This document shows, in pieces, positions 12,973 to 19,534 of a stretch of DNA of 19,534 nucleotides (position 1 is the first letter of the stretch; every line of letters begins with the position of its first letter). The position numbers and the translations under genes were made by a program. The notes under the pieces were generated by a model. The model did no database searches and was not told where the DNA came from. It saw only the letters and a list, made by a program, of their open reading frames with translations. The stretch is from NCBI GenBank assembly GCA_044375915.1, contig JBILLU010000048.1, positions 1 to 19,534 on the forward strand, written 5' to 3'. The stretch comes from JAFEBO01 sp044375915 (GTDB taxonomy: Bacteria > Planctomycetota > Phycisphaerae > Phycisphaerales > UBA1924).

Positions 12973-12998
12973 GACCGGCCGGAGGCCGGTGCCACTGG
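12973..12998. repeat. Dispersed palindromic repeat, copy 2
   Basis: The core ACCGGCC-GGA-GGCCGGT is a perfect 7-bp inverted repeat followed by GCCACTGG. It matches the copy at 9934-9959 at 22 of 26 bases. A pyrimidine-rich stretch with repeated CTCCGC (about 13011-13052) follows it, also repeat-like and non-coding. Confidence 0.75.
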
Positions 12999-13073
12999 AC
13001 CCAGCGATTCTCTCCGCGACCCTCCGCAAACTCCGCATCTCCGCGTTCTCTCTCACGACGCCGCGGCTGAACC

Positions 13074-13079
13074 AATAAT
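13074..13079 (+). promoter_or_regulatory. Candidate -10 box for a leaderless rimO transcript
   Basis: AATAAT differs from TATAAT at one base and ends 5 nt before the GTG start at 13085. No Shine-Dalgarno sequence lies between. This supports the GTG as start and a leaderless or near-leaderless mRNA. Confidence 0.4.
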
Positions 13080-13084
13080 CCCCC

Positions 13085-14839
13085 GTGCCAAAAACAACGC
13101 GGAAAAAGAACGACACGATCGAGTCCGTCTCGCTCGTGAGCCTGGGCTGTCCCAAGAACCTTGTGGACAGCGAGAAGATGCTCGGCCTGCTCGCCGAGAG
13201 CGGCCTCGCGCCCGTCTCCTACGACCCCTCCAACGAGAACTCGGCGTTCGAAGGCGCCGACGCGGTCGTCATCAACACCTGCGGCTTTCTCGAAGCCTCC
13301 AAGGACGAATCGCTGCAGGTCATCAAGGACGCCATCCGCGAGAAGGAAGCGGGCCACGTGAAGCGCGTCGTGGTCGCCGGCTGCCTCGTGCAGCGCCACC
13401 GCGCCAAGATGCTCGAGTGGGCCCCCGGCATCGACGCGATGGTGGGGGTGTTTGATCGCGACAAGATCGTCGAAGCGGTCGTCGGTGCGAGCGGCACCGA
13501 GGCTCCGGCAAGTCGCCGCAAAGCCAAGTCACTCGAAGAAGCCTCCGATAAACCCAAGTACTGGATCGCCGCGAACGCACTCGTCGCCGCCAAAGAGCGC
13601 GACATGAAGGTCACCGGCCTCACCGTCCAAGGCAAGGACGGCAAGGGCATCGGCTACTTCGAAGACGACTCGGCCCGGCTGCGCCTCACGCCCCGGCACT
13701 ACTCGTACCTCCGCATCAGCGAGGGCTGCAACCAGAACTGCGCCTTCTGCACCATCCCCAGCATCCGCGGCAAGATGCGGAGCAAGCCCTCGGATCGCAT
13801 CTGCTCCGAGGCCCGCGAACTCATCAACGACGGCGCGTTTGAGATCCTGCTCATCGGGCAGGACACGACGAGCTACGGGGATGACATCGGCGCGGGGCTA
13901 CGCAAAGCTCAAAGCAGCAAAGCTCAAAGCAGCAAAGCCGGAAAGGGCTCGATCGATTTTTCCGAGTACGGCGGTCTCCCCGCGCTCCTGCAGTCACTCT
14001 CCGACACCATCGACGACGCCAACCACGGCCAGGGCTGGCTGCGGCTCATGTACGCCTATCCCACCAACTTCAGCGATCCCATCATCGAGGCGTTCGGGGC
14101 GCTCGTCGCGAAGGGACGGCTGGTGCCGTATCTCGATATCCCGCTGCAGCACGCGTCCGATCGCGTGCTCGAACTGATGCGGCGCAACGTCACCCGCAAG
14201 CAGCAGGGCGATGTGATCAAGAAGCTGCGCAAGGCCGTGGGGAACGGGCACCCCAGCTTCGCGCCCGGCATGTGCGTCCGAACCACGTTCATCAGCGGCT
14301 TCCCGGGCGAGACCGAGGCGGACCACAAGCAGTTGCTCGAGTTCATCGAGGAGATGGACTTCGAAGCCGTGGGCGTGTTCGAGTACAGCCACGAAGAGGG
14401 CACGGTCGCGGGGACGATGGAAGAGAACCCCAAGCTCGCCGTGCCGCCGGAGGTGAAGGAGCGGCGTCGCAACGAGGTGATGGAGCTGCAGCAGAAACTC
14501 GCGTTCAAGAAAGCCGCGGCGATGGCGGCTAAGTTCAACGAGAAGGACCCGCTGGGCTCGCTGAAGAAGGGTGCCGTGCAGCTCGACGTCCTGATCGACG
14601 CGGGCCTCCGCACCAGCGGCAAGAAGACCAGCGGCGTCTCCGACGGCGGGCGGCTGTACGTGGGCCGCACGTACTTCCAGGCCCCACAGATCGACGCGGT
14701 GACGTACGTGCAAAGCCGCGAGAAACTGGCCCCGGGCGAGGTGGTGCGCTGCGTGGTGGTGGGCAGCGACGGCTACGACCTGGTGGCGAAGCCGGTGAGC
14801 GAGCTCGAGAAGAAGGTGGGGTTGAGCATCCTCCGTTAG
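13085..14839 (+). CDS. rimO: RimO, ribosomal protein S12 methylthiotransferase
   Basis: The product is 584 residues; typical RimO has about 440. The N-terminal MTTase domain has the three auxiliary-cluster cysteines C22 (SLGCPKN), C66 (INTCGFLE) and C100 (VAGCLVQRH). The radical SAM domain has C215, C219 and C222 (SEGCNQNCAFCTIPSIRGKMRS). The C-terminus is the TRAM domain (RLYVGRTYFQAPQIDAVTYV, DGYDLVAK). It methylthiolates a conserved Asp of ribosomal protein S12. LVSLGCPKNLVDSE and the RimO-style TRAM ending separate it from MiaB. Extra length comes from a charged insert (about 137-195) before the radical SAM domain and a low-complexity insert KAQSSKAQSSKAGKG (274-288) inside it, encoded by a 15-bp tandem repeat. 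All cluster ligands are intact, so it is probably active. Confidence 0.96.
   Translation: MPKTTRKKNDTIESVSLVSLGCPKNLVDSEKMLGLLAESGLAPVSYDPSNENSAFEGADAVVINTCGFLEASKDESLQVIKDAIREKEAGHVKRVVVAGCLVQRHRAKMLEWAPGIDAMVGVFDRDKIVEAVVGASGTEAPASRRKAKSLEEASDKPKYWIAANALVAAKERDMKVTGLTVQGKDGKGIGYFEDDSARLRLTPRHYSYLRISEGCNQNCAFCTIPSIRGKMRSKPSDRICSEARELINDGAFEILLIGQDTTSYGDDIGAGLRKAQSSKAQSSKAGKGSIDFSEYGGLPALLQSLSDTIDDANHGQGWLRLMYAYPTNFSDPIIEAFGALVAKGRLVPYLDIPLQHASDRVLELMRRNVTRKQQGDVIKKLRKAVGNGHPSFAPGMCVRTTFISGFPGETEADHKQLLEFIEEMDFEAVGVFEYSHEEGTVAGTMEENPKLAVPPEVKERRRNEVMELQQKLAFKKAAAMAAKFNEKDPLGSLKKGAVQLDVLIDAGLRTSGKKTSGVSDGGRLYVGRTYFQAPQIDAVTYVQSREKLAPGEVVRCVVVGSDGYDLVAKPVSELEKKVGLSILR
13904..13938 (+). repeat. 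15-bp in-frame tandem repeat inside rimO
   Basis: AAAGCTCAAAGCAGC occurs twice in direct succession, followed by a partial third copy. It encodes KAQSSKAQSSK. The unit length is a multiple of three, so copy-number changes keep the frame. Confidence 0.85.
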
Positions 14840-14912
14840 GCCGGCGTGTCCCAATCTTGACCTGAATCCCGGATGTAGAGGCGGAATCGCCCAACGGTCG
14901 ATATCCTCCCCG

Positions 14913-14930
14913 CACGAAAGCACTTTCGTG
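14913..14930. promoter_or_regulatory. 18-bp perfect dyad upstream of ftsW
   Basis: CACGAAAG-CA-CTTTCGTG is a perfect inverted repeat with a 2-bp centre, 80 bp upstream of the ftsW ATG. The tiny loop argues for a protein-binding dyad over an RNA hairpin. A second dyad, CGGATATCCG (14954-14963), lies nearer to ftsW inside a 6-bp-arm inverted repeat (14946-14966). The regulator is unknown. Confidence 0.5.
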
Positions 14931-15010
14931 GGCGATCGCGCGGCTGGGCGGAACGGATATCCGCCCCCGCGAGCTGGCCGCGGGAAGGTGCTCGTGACAG
15001 GCTCGCCCGC

Positions 15011-16306
15011 ATGATCCGCCCCGGCCATGTTGTTGCTCTGTGCGCTCTCGCCCTTCTGATGATCGGCGTGGTCATGGTCAACTCGGCCAACCTGAGTGTG
15101 TCCGGCGTGGCGGGGCCGCTGTCGGTGGAGGGGACGCCCTTGCAGGCCTCGCCGCTCACCGTGCAGGGCATCGTGATGACGAGCGCGACGTTCCACATGG
15201 CGATCGCGGTCGTGATGATGGGGGTCTTCGCATTCCTGCCGCTGCGGCGGTTGATGGCGAGCGCGGGCGCGATCTCGCCCAACGACGGGGCGGCGGCGTG
15301 GACAGGGCTTGGGTTCGGTGTCGTCGCGTTGCTGGTCGTCTTGGCGATGGTGTATGTGCCCGGAATCGGGCAGGCCAAGAACGGCAGTCATCGCTGGCTG
15401 GTCATCCCCGGCTTGGGCGACGGCTTGTCCGTGCAGCCGTCAGAGATCGCCAAGTGGGGCATGTTGCTGCTCATCGCGTGGTACTGCGCGGCACGGGCGA
15501 GCACGATGCGATCGTTCTTCAAGGGGTTGATCCCGGCGCTCATCGCGATCGGCGCCGTGGCGGGGTTCATCATCATCGAGGACCTCGGCACCGGTCTGCT
15601 CCTCGCCCTTGGCTGCTCGCTCCTGCTTATCGCCGGCGGCGCACGCATCTGGCACTTCCTGCTTTTCGTCCCACTGGGCCTTGCGGGCATCAGCTACGCG
15701 ATCATCAAGAGCCCTTATCGCATCACGCGTCTCACCACGTTCCTTGATCCGTTCAAGGACCCTGAGGGCACCGGGTATCACCAGATCCAATCGCTTATCG
15801 CGATTGCCAACGGCGGCGGCGTCGGTCGCGGGCTGGGGTTTGGCCTGCAGAGCAAGGGCTATTTGCCGGAGGATCGGACGGACTTCCTGTTCGCGATCAT
15901 CTGCGAAGAACTGGGCATCCCCGGTGCCGCCGCGGTGATCTTCCTGTTTGTGGTGCTGGTCTTTGCGGGGCTGACGATCGCTCGGCGTGAGAAGCAGATC
16001 GCGCTCAAGCTCTTCGCGATGGGCGTGACGTTCACGATCGGGATGCAGGCGATCATCAATCTCGCAGTGGTGACGGTGGTGGCCCCGACCAAGGGCATCG
16101 CTCTGCCGCTGATTTCCGCCGGTGGCACGGGATGGATCCTGACGTGCTGCTCACTGGGCTTGCTGATCGCCGTGGATCGCACGCAGCGGTTTGCGACAGC
16201 GGATGTTGGTGAAGGTCTGGGCGTCCCGCTGGTGAACACGGCTTCGATCGAAACCAAGACGAATACCACGAGCACGGACCTTCCCGCGGCGTCGGTGGCG
16301 GCGTGA
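15011..16306 (+). CDS. ftsW: FtsW, SEDS-family septal peptidoglycan glycosyltransferase
   Basis: The product is 431 residues with about nine to ten membrane segments. SEDS signatures are present: KNGSHRWLVIPG, VQPSEIAKWGMLLL, EDLGTGLLLALG, PYRITRLTTFLDPFKDPEGTG, then YHQIQSLIAIANGG and GRGLGFG, PEDRTDFLFAI with the candidate catalytic Asp291, and KGIALPLISAGGTG. SEDS proteins polymerise lipid II in the inner membrane with a partner class B PBP. FtsW is preferred over RodA because murG follows with a 4-base overlap (GTGA), a classic division-cluster pairing and sign of translational coupling. An extracytoplasmic loop of about 30 residues after the first membrane segment and a Thr-rich C-terminal tail are lineage-specific. 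The ATG has no Shine-Dalgarno sequence. The other dcw genes are not adjacent on the visible side. Confidence 0.92.
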   Translation: MIRPGHVVALCALALLMIGVVMVNSANLSVSGVAGPLSVEGTPLQASPLTVQGIVMTSATFHMAIAVVMMGVFAFLPLRRLMASAGAISPNDGAAAWTGLGFGVVALLVVLAMVYVPGIGQAKNGSHRWLVIPGLGDGLSVQPSEIAKWGMLLLIAWYCAARASTMRSFFKGLIPALIAIGAVAGFIIIEDLGTGLLLALGCSLLLIAGGARIWHFLLFVPLGLAGISYAIIKSPYRITRLTTFLDPFKDPEGTGYHQIQSLIAIANGGGVGRGLGFGLQSKGYLPEDRTDFLFAIICEELGIPGAAAVIFLFVVLVFAGLTIARREKQIALKLFAMGVTFTIGMQAIINLAVVTVVAPTKGIALPLISAGGTGWILTCCSLGLLIAVDRTQRFATADVGEGLGVPLVNTASIETKTNTTSTDLPAASVAA

Positions 16307-17442
16307 GCGCGAAGCGACTCCAAGTGATCTTTGCCGGCGGCGGTACGGGCGGGCACCTGTACCCGGCGATCGCTATCAGCGAGCAGCTGAGCGATCGATC
16401 CGACAGCGTGGACAGCCACTTTGTCTGTTCGACGCGGCCGCTGGATGCGAAGCTGTTGAGCGAGGAAGGCGTGGAGTTCACGCCGGTGGCGGCGCGGCCG
16501 TTTGCCCTTAGTCCGCTTCGGCTGGCGGAGTTTGTGCGGACGTGGCCGAGCGTGGTGCGGGCGTGCCGTCGGGTGATCGCGTCGCTGCGTGAGCGTGGAC
16601 CGGTGGTGGTGGTGGCGATGGGGGGCTTTGTCAGTGCGCCGGCCGCGTCGGCGGCGCGGAAGGCGAGCGTGCCGCTGATGCTGGTGAATCTCGACGCGAC
16701 GCCGGGCAAGGCGAATCGCTGGGTGGCGAAGCGGAGCGATCGGGTGTTCACTGCGGCCGAGCCGGAGGGCGGCGGGTACGCGACGTGGGAGCGGGTGCGA
16801 CCGATCGTGCGCTGGGCGGCGATCGCGGACGGCGATCGGCCGTTCTGTCGGCGCGAGCTCGGGCTCGATCCCGACAAGCCGCTGCTCTTGGTGACGGGCG
16901 CGAGCCAGGGGGCGCGATCGATCAACGCGATGATGGTGCGGATGCTGCAGACGCAGCCGAGCCGCTTTATGGGGTGGCAGGTGATCCACCAGTGCGGCCC
17001 GGCGACGCTGGGTGGCGGGGGCGAGTTCGACGAGAGCGCGATCGTCGCCGCGTACGCGAAGGCGGGTGTGCCCGCGATGATCCGTCCGCTGTTCCGCGAG
17101 ATGGGGCGGGTGTGGGGTGCGGCGGATGTTGCGATCAGTCGCTGCGGCGCGGGGAGTGTGGCCGAGGCGTGGGCGAACCGGGTGCCGAGCGTGTTTCTGC
17201 CGTACCCGTATCACAAGGACGAGCACCAGCGGAAGAATGCGATTCCGCTGGAGCGGGCGGGCGGGGCGGTGATCGTGAAGGACCACGTGGACGCCGCGGC
17301 GAACGAGGGCGAGGCGGGGTCGGTGCTGCTGGGCCTGATGGACGAGCCCGAGAAGCGCGAGGCGATGACGCGCCGACTCCGAGAACTTGGCCCGCCGGAC
17401 GGGGCGGGGGTTGTGGCCGAGGCGATTCTGCGGCTGAAGTGA
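16303..17442 (+). CDS. murG: MurG, lipid II-forming N-acetylglucosaminyltransferase
   Basis: The product is 379 residues, a normal MurG length. It transfers GlcNAc from UDP-GlcNAc to lipid I on the inner face of the inner membrane, giving the substrate of FtsW. Motifs are GGGTGGH (12-18), AMGGFVSAPAA, the GT-B C-domain motif TGASQGARSIN, SRCGAGSVAEAW and PYPYHKDEHQRKNA. The canonical HEQN motif that follows the GG(F/Y)VS region is replaced by NLDATPGKANR. The start is a GTG inside the ftsW stop region, giving a 4-base overlap and probable coupling. Overall identity as MurG is well supported by motif order and by the ftsW neighbour. The variant motif could reflect a lineage-specific acceptor site. 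Confidence 0.92.
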   Translation: MSAKRLQVIFAGGGTGGHLYPAIAISEQLSDRSDSVDSHFVCSTRPLDAKLLSEEGVEFTPVAARPFALSPLRLAEFVRTWPSVVRACRRVIASLRERGPVVVVAMGGFVSAPAASAARKASVPLMLVNLDATPGKANRWVAKRSDRVFTAAEPEGGGYATWERVRPIVRWAAIADGDRPFCRRELGLDPDKPLLLVTGASQGARSINAMMVRMLQTQPSRFMGWQVIHQCGPATLGGGGEFDESAIVAAYAKAGVPAMIRPLFREMGRVWGAADVAISRCGAGSVAEAWANRVPSVFLPYPYHKDEHQRKNAIPLERAGGAVIVKDHVDAAANEGEAGSVLLGLMDEPEKREAMTRRLRELGPPDGAGVVAEAILRLK

Positions 17443-17553
17443 AGTCGGACGGTGCAAGTTTCGCGCCGTGCGGTACACTCTGAGCACGCTCGTGGTGACG
17501 CTGCTCGCTGTCGCGAGAAGCGGCCGAAAGCCGGGCGTTTTCGGACGGGTTCG

Positions 17554-18210
17554 ATGGAGAGAAGGGTCGAGCCGAAGCAGACGAGTGCTGGTGCCCCGGC
17601 GCGGGCGATGGTGTGCCATGCGCCCGAGGCTTCGGCACCCGCCGCGTTGCTGGAAGCCTTGCAGCGCCGGGCGTTTGAGGTGGAACTCGTCGGCGGAACG
17701 CATCGCGTCGTGGCCCGGGCGGTCGCCCATCGGCACGCTCCAGCGACCAGCGCGCAGAAACTCGTCGTCGTGCTCGTCGAGCCCGCGCGGCTCGCACGCC
17801 CGGCAGAGTGTCTGGAAGCCTTGCGGATGATGCCCGGAGGCGTGGCGTGCTGGGTCTTTGACGCCCCGACGGGCGAGCTTCGGGCGGCCAGTGCGGTGGA
17901 TGTCGAGTCGTGGTCCGAGAAAAAGCGGGTTCAGGCAGCTTCAGAAGGCACAGCGGCTGTTGGCACGAACCGGGCGGCGGGAGCGGCGTACGACTTGGTG
18001 GCCCGCGCGGCTCCCTCCCTTCGGCTTGCCGGAGAGTGGCCCGACGCGGCCCAAGCGAACGGGCTCGGTTCCGATGAACCCGCCCAGGACGGAACGACGC
18101 CGCCGATGTCTGGTGCGGCATCCTCTCTGCTCACGGACGAGGAACTGGACATGCTGCTCGGCGACGATCCGGGCTTGAGCGAGTCGGATCGCGGAGCGAG
18201 TGGGCAGTAA
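17554..18210 (+). CDS. Protein of unknown function with acidic EELDMLL tail
   Basis: From the ATG at 17554 the product is 218 residues. The N-terminal 110 residues alternate helix and strand (ALLEALQRRAFEVELVGG, KLVVVLVEPARL, ACWVFDAPTGELRAAS), resembling a degenerate receiver fold without phospho-acceptor residues; this is tentative. The middle is low-complexity and rich in A, G and S. Near the C-terminus is SLLTDEELDMLLGDD, a short amphipathic acidic helix that resembles the EIDALL peptide at the FliM N-terminus. No family is recognised. No Shine-Dalgarno sequence precedes the ATG; ATG 17608 is an alternative, and an earlier in-frame start near 17452 seems too close to murG. TACACT (17474-17479) is a possible -10. 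The GGDEF gene begins 33 bp after its stop, so the two are probably co-transcribed. Confidence 0.65.
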   Translation: MERRVEPKQTSAGAPARAMVCHAPEASAPAALLEALQRRAFEVELVGGTHRVVARAVAHRHAPATSAQKLVVVLVEPARLARPAECLEALRMMPGGVACWVFDAPTGELRAASAVDVESWSEKKRVQAASEGTAAVGTNRAAGAAYDLVARAAPSLRLAGEWPDAAQANGLGSDEPAQDGTTPPMSGAASSLLTDEELDMLLGDDPGLSESDRGASGQ

Positions 18211-18242
18211 GGGCGCGAGCGCCATGACGGCGCGGAGAGATG

Positions 18243-19534
18243 ATGGAGGCCAGTCCGGAGCAATCTCGCAGGGTGATCTTGGTCGGGCGCACCGGCCTGG
18301 ATGCGAAGCTGCGCGCTGATCCTGATCTTGAGCTGCTTCGCGTTCGCAACGCGATGGAGGCAATCGCCGAGCTGGGCGACCCGATCGATGAGCACTCGCC
18401 CGCCAAGGCGGTCGTGGTCTTCGGCGAGGGCGCGACCCCGGGCGTCGCGGCGCGGGGCGATGAATCGATGCCGGATGCGGTCGCTGGCCTTCGATTGGTC
18501 GATCCCACTGTGTCGGTTCTTGCGATGACGCCGCTGCCCGCATCGGTGCTTTCGTCGCTCGATGGCGTGCTTGATCCGGCGGCGGACGGCGAGGACATCG
18601 CAGATCAGATCCGTGCGAGCGTGCCGAACGCGGGTGTGCGGGCGACCGCGCAGCCGAGCCAGCAGGCGCCGCAACACGCCCCGCAAGCCGCCCACCAACC
18701 CGCCCCCCAATCGGCATCCTCGCCGCCGGCCGCGGCGACGGGTCCGGCTTCGCACAGCGCTGCCGCAGCGCCTTCGGCGGAGCGTCGCGTTGTCGAAACG
18801 ACCGATCCGGCGATCGCGCTGGCGACCGGGCAGGACCCGGTTCAGACGCAGCTCGAGTCGCTGCGTCTGACGCTCAAGGACACGACGCTGCGGCTCGAGA
18901 ACGGGCACATGCCCAACGGGGCGGCGGTGGTGTGGCAGGGCCGCGTGCTGGCGACGCTCTTGAGCGACAAGGTCACGGTCGATCAACTGGCAAAGCATGG
19001 CGAATCGCTGGCGCCATGGCTGGCGATCCGCGAGCAGTACCGGCGGCTGCGACTGGCCGCGTATTCGGATCCGCTGACAGGGGCGTGGAACCGGCGGTAC
19101 TTCGACCAGTTCCTGTCCGGCGCGATGAACGAGGCGCGGGAGCATCGGCACAATGTGACGATCCTCGTGTTCGACATCGACAACTTCAAGTCTTACAACG
19201 ATCGCTTCGGGCACGAGGCGGGCGATGACATCCTGATCGAGACGGTGCGGCTGCTGCGGAGCGTGATCCGGCCGACGGACCGTGTCTGTCGCATTGGCGG
19301 CGACGAGTTCGCGGTGATCTTCCATGAGCCGCAGGGCCCGCGCGATCCGGCGAGCCGGCACCCGACGTCAATCCACGCGATCGCGGCGCGGTTCCAGTCC
19401 CAGGTGCGGAGTGCGCGGTTCGCGAAGCTCGGCAACGACGCGCCGGGAAACCTCTCGATCTCCGGCGGCCTGGCGACCTATCCGTGGGACGGCACGACGC
19501 CCGCGGAGCTGCTGCGTCGGGCCGACGAGCTGGC
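18243..19534 (+). CDS. GGDEF diguanylate cyclase with pseudo-receiver domain (cut by right window edge)
   Basis: The frame runs 430 codons from the ATG at 18243 to the window edge. The N-terminal 125 residues (RRVILVGRTGLDAKL, AKAVVVFGEG, VSVLAMTPLPASVLSSLDGVLDP) look like a receiver fold lacking clear phospho-acceptor residues. A Pro/Ala/Gln-rich linker follows (about 130-175). The GGDEF domain begins at DPLTGAWNRRYFDQFL, with FDIDNFKSYND, active-site GGDEF (352-356) and the inhibitory-site RPTD (343-346) five residues before it. It should make c-di-GMP from two GTP and be feedback-inhibited. GGAG lies 5 nt before the ATG; an adjacent in-frame ATG at 18240 is closer to it. The missing C-terminus is small if the protein ends with the GGDEF domain, but an EAL or other domain could follow. 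Confidence 0.92.
   Translation, partial: MEASPEQSRRVILVGRTGLDAKLRADPDLELLRVRNAMEAIAELGDPIDEHSPAKAVVVFGEGATPGVAARGDESMPDAVAGLRLVDPTVSVLAMTPLPASVLSSLDGVLDPAADGEDIADQIRASVPNAGVRATAQPSQQAPQHAPQAAHQPAPQSASSPPAAATGPASHSAAAAPSAERRVVETTDPAIALATGQDPVQTQLESLRLTLKDTTLRLENGHMPNGAAVVWQGRVLATLLSDKVTVDQLAKHGESLAPWLAIREQYRRLRLAAYSDPLTGAWNRRYFDQFLSGAMNEAREHRHNVTILVFDIDNFKSYNDRFGHEAGDDILIETVRLLRSVIRPTDRVCRIGGDEFAVIFHEPQGPRDPASRHPTSIHAIAARFQSQVRSARFAKLGNDAPGNLSISGGLATYPWDGTTPAELLRRADEL

Noticed and set aside
14913..14930. The ftsW-upstream dyad as a further operator of the same LacI regulator
   Set aside because: The outer bases (C and G instead of T and A) and the centre (CA instead of CG) differ from the consensus, and the downstream gene is unrelated to sugar use. 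It is kept as a separate finding.

Overview
The window is high-GC DNA that most resembles a planctomycete of the Phycisphaerae/Phycisphaerales type. Reasons: a secreted protein ends in a PEP-CTERM-like tail (VPTSSS, hydrophobic stretch, RRRR); several genes use GTG starts with no Shine-Dalgarno sequence; an ftsW-murG pair sits apart from a full dcw cluster; and short GC-rich hairpin repeats recur between genes. This placement is inferred from gene content, not from a marker gene. No rRNA, tRNA, CRISPR array, transposase or prophage gene was seen.

Bases 1-7117 look like a carbohydrate-response locus. On the minus strand lie the N-terminal part of a GH94 glycoside phosphorylase (cut by the left edge), a secreted PEP-CTERM-like protein, and a probable lipoprotein of the PF10091/GH144 type. 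On the plus strand lie an AraC-family regulator, an exported protein of unknown function, and a LacI-family repressor. A 14-bp dyad, TGAAANCGNTTTCA, occurs upstream of the GH94 gene, twice upstream of the PEP-CTERM gene, and in the divergent GH144/lacI gap, where a weaker copy lies next to the lacI start. The simplest reading is one LacI regulon. Extracellular or periplasmic glucan would be cut by the GH144-like enzyme, oligosaccharides phosphorolysed in the cytoplasm by GH94, and the system derepressed by a sugar ligand. The GH94 plus GH144 combination fits beta-1,2-glucan use, but the substrate is inferred.

Bases 7175-9782 hold a small two-membrane-segment protein, an NtrC-type sigma-54 response regulator with no kinase in view, and a convergent short HPF/RaiA ribosome-hibernation factor. 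Between the last two are several strong hairpins.

Bases 9981-14839 hold housekeeping genes on the plus strand: mnmE (tRNA U34 modification), clpS (ClpA/C adaptor), a stand-alone MshEN (GspE N-terminal, c-di-GMP-binding type) protein with a strong terminator behind it, and rimO (S12 methylthiotransferase), which carries an in-frame tandem repeat.

Bases 15011-19534 hold ftsW and murG with a 4-base overlap (septal peptidoglycan synthesis), a protein of unknown function, and a GGDEF diguanylate cyclase cut by the right edge. With the MshEN protein this gives a possible c-di-GMP producer and receptor within 6 kb.

Gene-free stretches over 300 bp are 1098-1442 (one operator, an 8-bp purine repeat, a large nested hairpin), 2271-2630 (two operators plus other dyads) and 11919-12376 (hairpins, no convincing gene).
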